Source: JANQJA01 sp965267485 (lineage in GTDB: Bacteria; Pseudomonadota; Gammaproteobacteria; Pseudomonadales; Azotimanducaceae). Taken from it: a stretch of DNA of 64,000 nt. The stretch lies in contig OZ254080.1 of NCBI GenBank assembly GCA_965267485.1, positions 434,001 to 498,000 of the forward strand, in the 5' to 3' direction. Shown piece by piece: positions 36,385 to 44,722 of the stretch (its first letter is position 1; every line of letters starts with the position of its first letter). Below the pieces are notes generated by a model. That model made no database searches. It was not told where the DNA came from and was given only the letters and a program-made list of their open reading frames with translations. A program made the translations under genes and the position numbers.

Positions 36385-37538
36385 GGCTTTCTCCACCGAG
36401 CTGGCCGTTTGCAGATCGAAGAACGCATTGACCCCGGCGCGTGTTGCGACATTCGTTGGCGTCGCCATCTGGTTGCTCCCTGCCGAGAGCAGTCGCTCCG
36501 CATCGAGTAGGCCAGGCTGGACGAAGAGGATCGTGAGCGGGTCGACGACATGCGTTCTGGTACCGGGTGCGCGTCACTGCTGGCAAGACCCGGCGCATAG
36601 GCGATGACCACGCGGGTCCAGCCGCGCAGGGACGAAACGGTGATGTCGGGCAGAAGACGCGCCTGCTCTGACGATCGATCAGGGAAACGACCGGCATTCA
36701 CGGTAACGATTCTCGGGATGGCGCTGACGACACCAGCAGCTACCGGCAACCTGCGTGGCGATAAACACTGGCGAGCCCGATCCACGTGGGCTTGCCATCA
36801 ATGGACTCGCTCCCGGTCCAAGACGCCGACTGGACATCAGCAGGACGCTACTTCCGCCATCGTCCCGAGACTACACTGCTCTATCAACTCATCGAGCAGC
36901 ATTGGCCTGACTTCAAAGCGCAACTGGCGGCACAAGGCAAAACGCTGCCCGCGTATGTCGTGCAGGAGTTCGAGGACTACCTGAAATGCGGTCGACTTGA
37001 ACATGGTTTTCTGCGGGTCCAATGCGAATCCTGCCACCACGAGAAACTGGTTGCGTTCAGTTGCAAAAAAAGGGGATTCTGCCCCAGTTGTGGTGCTCGC
37101 CGCATGGCCGACAGCGCCGCGCACCTGGTGGATGCGGTGTTGCCGAAACGGCCAATCCGGCAGTGGGTGCTGAGCGTGCCGTATCCGCTGCGCTTCCTGT
37201 TCGCGACCAACCCCGGTGTGATGAGCCGAGTGCTGACCATCGTGCACCGGGTCATCAGCACGTTCCTGATCCACCGCGCCGGCATGACGGTGAAATCGGG
37301 GGCGCAGAGTGGCGCGGTGACTCTCATCCAGAGATTTGGATCTGCGCTGAATCTGAACCCTCACTTCCACATGCTTTACCTGAACGGGGTGTACGATGCG
37401 ATGGGTTACTTCTGGCCGGTGAAGCCACCTACCAGCGAGGAACTCGACACCATCACCCACACCATTGCCACCCGGGTGGTGCGGTTTCTCGAGCGGGCCG
37501 GCTACCTGGTTCGCGATCCCGAGCATGAATACCTCGAC
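36385..37538 (+). mobile_element. IS91-like element, copy C (3'-truncated)
   Basis: The left end matches copies A and B (ggctttctccaccgag). Unlike them it keeps 111 extra bases between two GACGAA repeats (36520-36525 and 36631-36636), probably lost in A and B. Identity with copy A stops at 37538 within the transposase at codon EYLD. The right-end part, including ori-IS, is missing, so it cannot move on its own. A small heat-shock gene without its 5' end follows. Confidence 0.85.
36786..37538 (+). pseudogene. IS91-family transposase of copy C, N-terminal half
   Basis: About 251 residues remain, with the zinc region (CESCHHEK, SCGARRM) and HUH motif (NPHFHMLYLNG) but without the Tyr segment. 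The coding frame runs past the junction to 37706 in unrelated DNA, giving a spurious 306-residue chimera. The first 250 residues are close to copy A with few changes (KKRGFCPSC for KRRGFCPSC). Inactive. Confidence 0.9.
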
Positions 37539-37989
37539 CTGTTGCCAGCAGACTGTTCCCGAACCGGCATTGACGAATCCGTTCGACGACCGCTTCTTCT
37601 CGAACTCTCGCGACCCGTTTCAGGAGATGGACCGAATGAGAGAGTGGATGGACAAGCTGTTCGACAACGACACTTTCACAAGTCGCTTCGACACCTGGTT
37701 CGATGATCGCTACGGCGCATTTGGCCCTCAAACGATTAGCGTCGAAGACACGGGTGACTCGATCGTGTACGAGTTGGCGCTGGGCGGTAAGGAGCTGGTT
37801 GACCTGAAAGTCGATGTTGCTGACGCCATGGTGTCGATCGAAGCGGAGATGCGATCTGTCGACGACAACACAACATCCGTGTCGACAATCGCACAGCACT
37901 TTCCGGTACCACCACAGGTTGACGCGCAGGCGTTTACGATCGACCAGTCAGACACCGATGCGGTGAAGATCCGGTTCCCGAAGGTCTGA
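37539..37989 (+). CDS. Small heat-shock protein (Hsp20-like), 5'-truncated at copy C
   Basis: The sequence DPFQEMDRMREWMDKLF and the following domain (TISVEDTGDSIVYELALGGKELVDLKVDVADAMVSIEAE) resemble alpha-crystallin-type chaperones. In this frame the translation enters from the element as QQTVPEPALTNPFDD, which looks like the region just after a signal-peptide cleavage site, so the signal peptide may have been removed. An ATG at 37627 with GGAG close by could start a 120-residue version. I infer the original protein was periplasmic. Function now is uncertain. Confidence 0.7.
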
Positions 37990-38030
37990 AGCGAGGTCTT
38001 TCGGCTGCGCTCAAGACTAGGCGCGGCCAC

Positions 38031-38849
38031 TTACGACGAGGTATCTTCCTCGCGGCGGGCCTCAAACGCCTCCCGGTACCCATCGAACTCGTTCAACACT
38101 TCGATGGCTGTACCGAGCGGCGGGCCCACAATATCTCGAACCTGCTCCGGCGTCGGGAACCCGTTACCCGCGTTCAGTTCACCCTGTATGTATTCACGCA
38201 TCTTCGGACGAACTTCTTCCCGCCGTTTCGATTCCGCGGCCTCGTCCTGTCCTTCGAACACGAATTCGTTGTCCCACGCGTCAACGACAGGCACATCCGG
38301 AAATTCATACGGCGGTGCCATACGAGCCTCAACTGAATTCGGGCGACGCTCATTCCATTCATCAACGAGCGCCGGAAGATTCCTGACGGTGACATGAATC
38401 GAGACCGGACCTTTCGCGGCATCCTTGTATTCGTTGAGGAAGAAGATGAAGTCATCGCGGGACAATGACGCGATCGTCGGCTGACCTTCTGCCTCTCGCC
38501 AGTCCCAATCGAGATTGAAACCGAGCCAGTCGACATAGTGTTTGACAGCCTCGGCGTAGTTGCCGACATTGACCACAGTTCGCGCAACACCAAGACGAGG
38601 CGTTGTCGATTCAACAAATCGTTTCAGTTCCGCCCATCCGGCAAAGCCATAGTCACGGGCCAACGCAAGCTGTACATCGACAAGCGAAACAACGGACTTT
38701 AACTCGTCATCACTCACTGACTCGAACTTCGTCAGCGGTTTCAGCAATGGCAAATGGTCTTTCTTGCCGTCTTTGGTTTCACGAAGGATGCGTTTGGCGT
38801 CTCGCTTCAGGTAGTCGAGATTGGGAATCGGGGGAAGTGATCTGCTCAT
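38031..38849 (-). CDS. VOC (glyoxalase/bleomycin-resistance fold) family protein
   Basis: The 272-residue protein has an N-terminal helical region (NLDYLKRDAKRILRETKDGKK...) found in some VOC proteins, and a VOC/glyoxalase-like domain (ARTVVNVGNYAEAVKHYVDWLGFNLDWDWREAEGQP...DDFIFFLNEY...VSIHVTVRNLPALVDEW). An ATG at 38849 is chosen because AGGAGG lies seven bases upstream. The substrate is unknown. It converges on the Hsp20-like gene with 41 bases between. Confidence 0.65.
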   Translation of the reverse strand: MSRSLPPIPNLDYLKRDAKRILRETKDGKKDHLPLLKPLTKFESVSDDELKSVVSLVDVQLALARDYGFAGWAELKRFVESTTPRLGVARTVVNVGNYAEAVKHYVDWLGFNLDWDWREAEGQPTIASLSRDDFIFFLNEYKDAAKGPVSIHVTVRNLPALVDEWNERRPNSVEARMAPPYEFPDVPVVDAWDNEFVFEGQDEAAESKRREEVRPKMREYIQGELNAGNGFPTPEQVRDIVGPPLGTAIEVLNEFDGYREAFEARREEDTSS

Positions 38850-39013
38850 GAGACCTCCTTTCATGTATCCGCCGCCTGCTGAATCGGACTGAAAGAAGGT
38901 TCGGGTTTTTAGCGCAATGCCAGGTGAAGGTGGACTTGGGTCCTGTCCGCAGGCGAGGGAGCGCCCTTCAAGCGCATCACTATGGTGCGCCCGTGGGGCG
39001 AGCCCGTCAACTC

Positions 39014-39193
39014 TCAGGGATCAAGAAGATTCGGGTCATCCGCGCCTTCCTCGACCGGCAGCGCAAGATCTTCCTTGTTGATACCCATGAGCAGCAGCAT
39101 ATTGGCCGCGATATAGATAGACGAATAGGTACCCACGACAACACCGATGATGAGACCGATCGCGAAGTTGCGAATCAGTTCGGCGACCGTTCG
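39014..39193 (-). pseudogene. secF: secF C-terminal remnant
   Basis: On the minus strand the frame ending TGA (complement of 39014-39016) reads TVAELIRNFAIGLIIGVVVGTYSSIYIAANMLLLMG and then an acidic tail. This is the last transmembrane part of SecF (the GVVVGTYSSIYIA segment). About 58 residues are left; the upstream part is replaced by the LLM gene. No secD or other sec gene is near. It probably marks a rearrangement end. Confidence 0.78.
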
Positions 39194-40129
39194 TCAGGAC
39201 TTCAGCGCGGGGATGACCTCATCGAGGTACGCGTCGAGCGCTTCCTCGTTCCAGGGTGCACGAAGCGCGATGTTGATGTGCTCTGCGCCAACTGCCTCAT
39301 ACACGCGCAGGCGCTCGATGGCCTGTGCGGGTGTGCAGAGCAGTGCGCCGCCTTCCACCCGCTTTGCAGCCGGACCCCATGCCTCGCGCAGTTTCTCGCG
39401 CTGGGTGTCGACTTCGGCATCGGTCAGCGCCATGTTGAACGCCAGGTTGATCGAGCGCTTGACCGAGGCGGGGTCGCGCCCTGTATTGTCGCACCAATCG
39501 TTCAGCACGCCGTTCAGGCGAGCAAATTCCTCGGGCGACGTATAGGCCGCATTCCACACGTCGGCATGCTTTGCCACGAGCCGGAGCGTCTTCTTTTCGC
39601 CGAGGCCGCCAATCCAGATGGGCATGCGTGACTGCACGGGCATGGGCTGGTTGGAGGCGTTGTCAGCCGAGAAGTACTTGCCCTCGAACGACGTACGTTC
39701 GCTGGTGAGCATGCCGCGAATGATGGTCGTGGCCTCGTCGAGCATGTCCAGGCGTTTGCCCACGGGTGGAAAGTCGTAGCCGTAGGCGCGGGCTTCCTGC
39801 TCGTGCCAGCCGGCGCCAAGACCGAGTTCGAATCGGCCGCCGGAGATGTGGTCCAGCGTTGCTGCCGCCTTGGCGATGCTCGCCGGGTTACGGTAACCGA
39901 CGTAGAAAACGAGGCAGCCGAGGCGCGCATGCTTCGTGTCGGCGGCCAGCGCGCCGAGAGTGGTCATCGCCTCGAAGTGATCGACGGTGCCACCGGCGGG
40001 CGGCGCCTCATAGAAGTGGTCCCAGGCGGAGATCCAGTCCACGCGTGCGTCGAGCTTCTGCCACAGCGCGCGCATCTCATCCATCGTCATGTTCTGTTGT
40101 CCGACGTGGACACCCAGTGTCAGCGGCAT
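39194..40129 (-). CDS. LLM-class (F420/FMN-dependent-type) oxidoreductase
   Basis: The 311-residue TIM-barrel luciferase-like monooxygenase has PLTLGVHVGQQNMTMDEM at the start, ISAWDHFYEAP, then HISGGRFELGLGAGWHEQEARAYGYDFPPVGKRLDMLDEA, characteristic of F420/FMN LLM enzymes. The ATG at 40129 is chosen; a longer frame extends upstream into the neighbouring gene without support. It lies 4 bases after the imine-reductase-like gene. The substrate is unknown. Confidence 0.85.
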   Translation of the reverse strand: MPLTLGVHVGQQNMTMDEMRALWQKLDARVDWISAWDHFYEAPPAGGTVDHFEAMTTLGALAADTKHARLGCLVFYVGYRNPASIAKAAATLDHISGGRFELGLGAGWHEQEARAYGYDFPPVGKRLDMLDEATTIIRGMLTSERTSFEGKYFSADNASNQPMPVQSRMPIWIGGLGEKKTLRLVAKHADVWNAAYTSPEEFARLNGVLNDWCDNTGRDPASVKRSINLAFNMALTDAEVDTQREKLREAWGPAAKRVEGGALLCTPAQAIERLRVYEAVGAEHINIALRAPWNEEALDAYLDEVIPALKS

Positions 40130-40133
40130 GTCG

Positions 40134-40967
40134 TTACTTCCCTCTGTTGAGCAGCATCGTGACGACGTCTTCGATTGACGGCGTCTCGGTATCCTTGAAT
40201 TTGCTGAGTCGTGCGAATGTGTCGGCCGCTGCCAGATGGAAGCCGTCAGAGACGTCGGCGCCGGCAAACGTGGCGGCAATCTCTTCCATCTCGCCGACAA
40301 ACCGCCAGGCCTTTGCCGTGTTGGCGGTGACGCGCTTGTGGGTTTGCGCGGTGAACTCATCGCCCCACTGCGCTTCAAGATCTGCGCGGACGCCTTCGCG
40401 TTCTGCGACACCGAGGATGGCGGTGAGCAGTGCCGTGCTGCCCTTGGTGTAGGCGGCGTAGACCATCTTGAGTGCTGAGGCCGCGCCAACTTCTGCGCCA
40501 ACGACATTGGTATGGAGCGGCGAGTCGCTGAAGAGGCCGGCGACAGACTGTGAACCACCCCCTGAAAGGTGCAGCACGGTCCCGAACTCGGGCTTCCACG
40601 CGGGCCCGCCGATGATGCCACCATCGACAAAGCGACCGCCGCGGCTTGCCACAATCTCACCGATGGACCGGGCGCGATTCGGCGAGATCGCGTTGGCGTC
40701 GACGAAGGTGCCGCCGAAACCCGCCTCAATTACCTCGATGGCGACCTCCGTCGCGCGGTCCGGCGGGCAGACGCTGATGATGATGTCTGCGTCGGCTGCC
40801 ATGGCGGCGACGGTCTCGCAGTCGACAAGCCCGGCCTGGTTCGCGCGCTCGTGTGAGGCCGCGGAGCGTCCGCTGCCCGCCCAGATGACGCGGTGGCCGT
40901 TGCCTGCGGCGGCCGCCGCGACCGAGGCGCCCATCGCGCCCGGATTGATGATGCCTATTGTTTTCAT
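40134..40967 (-). CDS. NAD(P)-dependent beta-hydroxyacid/imine reductase-like dehydrogenase
   Basis: The 277-residue protein has an N-terminal Rossmann motif GIINPGAMGASVAAAAAGNGH and IISVCPPDRATEVA, then the segment GAASALKMVYAAYTKGSTALL, in which the catalytic Lys of the beta-hydroxyacid dehydrogenase family is replaced in context by SALKM. A DUF1932-like C-terminus is present. The preferred start is MKTIGI at 40967; an ATG four codons upstream is possible. It forms an operon with the LLM gene. The substrate is not known. Confidence 0.78.
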   Translation of the reverse strand: MKTIGIINPGAMGASVAAAAAGNGHRVIWAGSGRSAASHERANQAGLVDCETVAAMAADADIIISVCPPDRATEVAIEVIEAGFGGTFVDANAISPNRARSIGEIVASRGGRFVDGGIIGGPAWKPEFGTVLHLSGGGSQSVAGLFSDSPLHTNVVGAEVGAASALKMVYAAYTKGSTALLTAILGVAEREGVRADLEAQWGDEFTAQTHKRVTANTAKAWRFVGEMEEIAATFAGADVSDGFHLAAADTFARLSKFKDTETPSIEDVVTMLLNRGK

Positions 40968-41034
40968 GGCGCTAACCATACCACCGCGTGGAATGCCTTA
41001 GTAAAGTGCGGGCTGCGATTTCAGGGAGCATGAC

Positions 41035-42015
41035 ATGGAGCAGGCAGCCATCGAGGCGTTTACGCCATCAGTTCGGGAGGCGGTGTTTCGCTCGCGGGGC
41101 ATTGATGCATCAAACGTCGTGGATCTCGGCGGGTTCGAGAGCTTCGTCTTTCACAATCCGGTGCGCGACACGATCGTTCGCGTGACGCACCGCAGCCACC
41201 GTGAGCGCGAGCAGCTCCTTGCCGAAGTCGAGTGGATTGCAGACCTGTTCAGCCGCGGTGCGGCGGTATCGAAGCCCGTGCCCGCCGCTGACGGCAATTG
41301 GGTCGAGGCGGTGGATGACTTTCTCGTTTGCGAGTTCCATCGCGCACCGGGGCGGCTCATTACCGAGGCGGACTGGAACGATGCACTGCTGTCAGCCTGG
41401 GGAGAGAGCATCGGGCGATTCCACCGGCTCGCGAGCGATTTCTCGCCGGTGCATCGGCGGATTGACTGGACGGCGGATGAAAACTTTGCGGTTGCGGGAC
41501 GCGTGCCGGCCGACCAGCCGCGAATCCACGAGGCGATGGCGGCTGCGCTTTCGACGATGCGTTCACTGCCCGTCGATGCTGCCGGCTTCGGCCTCATTCA
41601 CTGCGATGCCCATGCCGGCAATTTCTTCATTGATGACGGGCGCCTGACGTTCTTCGATTTCGACGATGCCTGCTACTGCTGGTATGGCTATGACATCACG
41701 ACCGTGCTGTTTGGCGCCGTCAGGCAATCATGGATGGCGCATGAGCCAGCGGCCGAGGCGGCTGAAGCCGCGCGGTTTCTGCCGCCTTTTCTCGAAGGCT
41801 ATGCGCGTGAATATGATCCGGCGCATCTGATGGTCGAAGCATGGCCGCTGTTCCTGAAGGTTCGGGAGATCGGTCTGTACGGCGTCATTCTGTCGCATGA
41901 GATCGATGTCGAAAGCGGCCTCGACGATTACCCCACGAACTTCATGCGGGGGCGCCGCGAGCGCATCGAGGCAGGTGAGCCCTACCTCGATCTCGATTTC
42001 GCCAGCTTCTTCTAG
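41035..42015 (+). CDS. APH-fold phosphotransferase
   Basis: The 326-residue protein has the aminoglycoside phosphotransferase/choline kinase fold: catalytic loop GLIHCDAHAGNFFIDDGRLTFFDFDDACYCWYGYDITT (HxDxxxxN and DFD). It likely phosphorylates a small molecule or protein and is not specific evidence of antibiotic resistance. It begins 68 bases after the divergent dehydrogenase start and overlaps the GST gene end by 4 bases. Confidence 0.8.
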   Translation: MEQAAIEAFTPSVREAVFRSRGIDASNVVDLGGFESFVFHNPVRDTIVRVTHRSHREREQLLAEVEWIADLFSRGAAVSKPVPAADGNWVEAVDDFLVCEFHRAPGRLITEADWNDALLSAWGESIGRFHRLASDFSPVHRRIDWTADENFAVAGRVPADQPRIHEAMAAALSTMRSLPVDAAGFGLIHCDAHAGNFFIDDGRLTFFDFDDACYCWYGYDITTVLFGAVRQSWMAHEPAAEAAEAARFLPPFLEGYAREYDPAHLMVEAWPLFLKVREIGLYGVILSHEIDVESGLDDYPTNFMRGRRERIEAGEPYLDLDFASFF

Positions 42016-42641
42016 GCGGCTGCGGCTGCGGACATCATGGCGTCGTATTCCTGCTTGATCGCCGGGCGTGTCAGCATGCGTTCGTACCAGGTGCGGACAT
42101 TGGCAGGCCCCTCGCTCGCGCCGAGCGTCAGCGCGACCGCGAGCGTCATGAACGACGCGATGTCGGCAAGGCTGAATGCGCCGCAGACGTAGTCGCCGTC
42201 ACCGAGTTGCCGCGAGAGTCGCGCCTGCCAGTGGTCAAGCTGGGCACGGGCATCGGCCGCCTCGGGATCTTCGGGGTTACCGCCAACGAATACCTTCGCA
42301 ATCAGCGTGGCGTTGGCCGTGTTGGCCAGATGGTCGGCTTCGTCTTCCCACAGCCGGCACAGTGCGCGGCTCTGAACGTCCTGGGGCATGAGGGCAGGCG
42401 TCGGGTAGCGTTCTTCCAGGTACTCGTTGATGACGGTGGAGTCGTGAATGACGAGCCCATCGTCGATGAGCACCGGGACTTCACCGCGCGGGCTCACCTC
42501 GAGGAACGCCGAGGGTTTCTCACCCCAGGCGTTCGCGCGCGTCCAGTCGAGATTGTGAACGGTTGCGTCGAGCCCCTTCTCGGCGAGCGCGATGCGCACC
42601 TTGGTTGCATTGTTGCTGAGTACACCGGACCAGAGTTCCAT
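42012..42641 (-). CDS. Glutathione S-transferase family protein
   Basis: The 209-residue protein has a thioredoxin-like N-terminal domain (MELWSGVLSNNATKVRIALAEKGLDATVHNLD and EVPVLIDDGLVIHDSTVINEYLEE) and an all-helical C-terminal domain. It conjugates glutathione to electrophiles or acts as a stress enzyme. It is convergent with the APH gene and followed downstream by none; class cannot be set. Catalytic residue is probably a Ser in the first helix. Confidence 0.88.
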   Translation of the reverse strand: MELWSGVLSNNATKVRIALAEKGLDATVHNLDWTRANAWGEKPSAFLEVSPRGEVPVLIDDGLVIHDSTVINEYLEERYPTPALMPQDVQSRALCRLWEDEADHLANTANATLIAKVFVGGNPEDPEAADARAQLDHWQARLSRQLGDGDYVCGAFSLADIASFMTLAVALTLGASEGPANVRTWYERMLTRPAIKQEYDAMMSAAAAA

Positions 42642-42722
42642 CGTTGCTTCCCTTTCGCTTTGGATCGGGTCCCAGTATTCCCCGGCAAGTGAACGCGGCC
42701 AATTACCCGGGGGATAATCGCA

Positions 42723-44660
42723 TCACCAGGCAGGCCTCGGTGTGACGATCGGGAATCGCCGTTCAAAGTCGTCGAAGAGGCCCGCAAGTCTCGCCAGCGC
42801 CTCGACATCGCCCTCGATCTCGAGTTTCTTTTCTTCCAGCAGTGTGACCGCGTCCGTCAGCCGCATCATCATGCGCTTGAAGTCCAGCACGTCGATGCGC
42901 AGCGTCGCCGTTGGCGCGTCGTGGTGCCGGTCGACGAAGGCCTGCAACACCGAGTTCTCGACAGACATGGTGGCCTTCTCGCCGTTGCCGAAGTCGAGAT
43001 TGATGTGTAGCTCGATGCCATCGGCGGCAGGGCCGTTCAATCGCACGGCGAGGGTGAGGAACAGGTTCTCCAGCGGGATGGAGCGCGCCATGCTCTCGGT
43101 GGCGCCGAAGCTTGAACCCGCGGGCAGGCCCTCGCGAAGTTCCAGTGCGCCGCAGAGGAAGAAGTTTCGCCAGGGCCCGGATTCCGACTGGTAGCCGAGT
43201 TGCTCAAAGGTGTCTGCGAGCAGGGCCCGAGCCTCGACGTGTTGCGGGTCGGTCATCACCACGTGATTGACGACCTCGGCGACCCATCGATAGTCGCCCT
43301 CATCGAAAGCGATCTTTGCGCGCTCGACGATGGCATCGGCGCCGCCCATGTAGTCGACGTAGCGTTTCGCTGACTCGCCGGGCGGCAGCGGAAAGAGGTG
43401 GGCCGGGTTGCCGTCGAAGAAGCCGAGATATTTGACGTACACCGCCCGTGTATTGTGATGAACTGTGCCGTAATAGTCGCGATTGTAGAACTCGCGCCCC
43501 AGTGAATCCGGCAGCGTGATCTGCTCGGCGATTTCTTCCTTGACGTAACCCTTGTTGGCGAGCCGGAGCGTCTGGTCGTGGATGTACTTGTAGAGGTCGC
43601 GTTGTTTCTTGAGATAGCGCACGACGTTCTCGCGACCCCAGATTGGCCAGTGATGGCTGGCGAACTCGACTTCGAGCCGGTCGCCGAACAGGTCGATGGA
43701 TTCGTTGATCTGGGCGTTCCAGGCCAGTGCATCGCGTACCTGCGCGCCGCGCGGCGTGTAGACGTTGTGCAGGTGGTGCGAGGTAATCTCCGACATGCAC
43801 AGCGCCTTGAACTGCGGGAAGTAGAAGACCATCTCGGCGGGCGCTTCAGTGCCCGGCGTCATCTGGAACTCGATCTCAACGCCGTCGATGACGCGCGTCT
43901 CACCTGTCTCGCGGATGATGTCTGTGGGTACCATGAAGCCGGTGGAGCCCATTGAGAGGGCAGCGCCAAGGCCGGTGCTGACGAATCCGGTCGGTGACGG
44001 CGAGAGCAGGTTGCCGTACATATAGGTCGCGCGGCGATTCATGACGTTGCCGGCGAGCACGTTCTCTGAGAGCGCCTCGTTGACGTAGTGTTCCGGCGCG
44101 ATGACGGCGACCTTGCCGCTCTCGACTTCTTCGTGGGTTACGACACCCATGACGCCGGCAAAGTGGTCGGCGTGCGAGTGCGTGTGGATGATGGCGACGA
44201 CGGGTCGCTCACCAAGCTTCTCGTTTGCCAGCTTCAGGCCGGCCCGGGATGACTCTGACGAGGTGAGTGGATCAATGATGATCCAGCCGGTGTCGCCGCG
44301 AATCAGCGTCATGTTGGCGATGTCGAACGAGCGGATCTGGTAAATGCCGTCGACGACTTCATACAGGCCGTGATGCATGGCGTTCAGCTGGGCCTGACGC
44401 CACAGCGAAGGATTGACGGTATCCGGCGCCTCGCCTTCGAGGAACCCGAACTGCGAGAGATCAAACGCGGGGCGGCTGCCGCGGTCATGGGGGATCGTCA
44501 TGGGCTCGAGTGTCGCGATGAATCCGCGGCTTGCGTCCTCGAAGCTCTGGCGGTCGGTGAAGTCGAGTTTGTCGCGAAAAGCCTGATTGGCTTCCGAAGT
44601 GGCTTTGGTGGCCAGTTTCGGCGATGACATTCCGGGCGGTAGCGGTGAGTAATCCGTCAT
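42723..44660 (-). CDS. Alkyl sulfatase of the MBL fold (SdsA-like)
   Basis: The 645-residue enzyme has the metallo-beta-lactamase motif IIHTHSHADHFAGVMG (HxHxDH) and other metal ligands, with the large SdsA-type structure: dimerisation domain and a C-terminal SCP2-like domain (NGPAADGIELHINLDFGNGEKATMSV). It likely hydrolyses alkyl sulfates such as SDS, giving an alcohol and sulfate. Secretion is not evident from the N-terminus; the ATG at 44660 follows AGGGAG. Confidence 0.88.
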   Translation of the reverse strand: MTDYSPLPPGMSSPKLATKATSEANQAFRDKLDFTDRQSFEDASRGFIATLEPMTIPHDRGSRPAFDLSQFGFLEGEAPDTVNPSLWRQAQLNAMHHGLYEVVDGIYQIRSFDIANMTLIRGDTGWIIIDPLTSSESSRAGLKLANEKLGERPVVAIIHTHSHADHFAGVMGVVTHEEVESGKVAVIAPEHYVNEALSENVLAGNVMNRRATYMYGNLLSPSPTGFVSTGLGAALSMGSTGFMVPTDIIRETGETRVIDGVEIEFQMTPGTEAPAEMVFYFPQFKALCMSEITSHHLHNVYTPRGAQVRDALAWNAQINESIDLFGDRLEVEFASHHWPIWGRENVVRYLKKQRDLYKYIHDQTLRLANKGYVKEEIAEQITLPDSLGREFYNRDYYGTVHHNTRAVYVKYLGFFDGNPAHLFPLPPGESAKRYVDYMGGADAIVERAKIAFDEGDYRWVAEVVNHVVMTDPQHVEARALLADTFEQLGYQSESGPWRNFFLCGALELREGLPAGSSFGATESMARSIPLENLFLTLAVRLNGPAADGIELHINLDFGNGEKATMSVENSVLQAFVDRHHDAPTATLRIDVLDFKRMMMRLTDAVTLLEEKKLEIEGDVEALARLAGLFDDFERRFPIVTPRPAW

Positions 44661-44722
44661 GACATAGTCTCCCTCTGCTTTTCGGCAAGCATACCGCAAC
44701 CGCCGGGAGCAAGGAGAAGCCT

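Noticed and set aside
17948..37538. An integrative element or prophage with integrase and attachment sites
   Set aside because: No integrase, relaxase, phage structural gene or direct att-like repeats were found; IS91-like copies explain the repeated sequence.
36786..37706. A 306-residue transposase-like protein at copy C as a real product
   Set aside because: The last 55 residues come from out-of-frame translation of the Hsp20-like gene; the transposase lacks its Tyr segment.
39194..40729. A 511-residue reading of the LLM gene with a long N-terminal extension
   Set aside because: The first 200 residues overlap the imine-reductase-like gene in another frame and are Ser/Arg/Pro-rich without homology pattern; the LLM protein begins at PLTLGVHVG.
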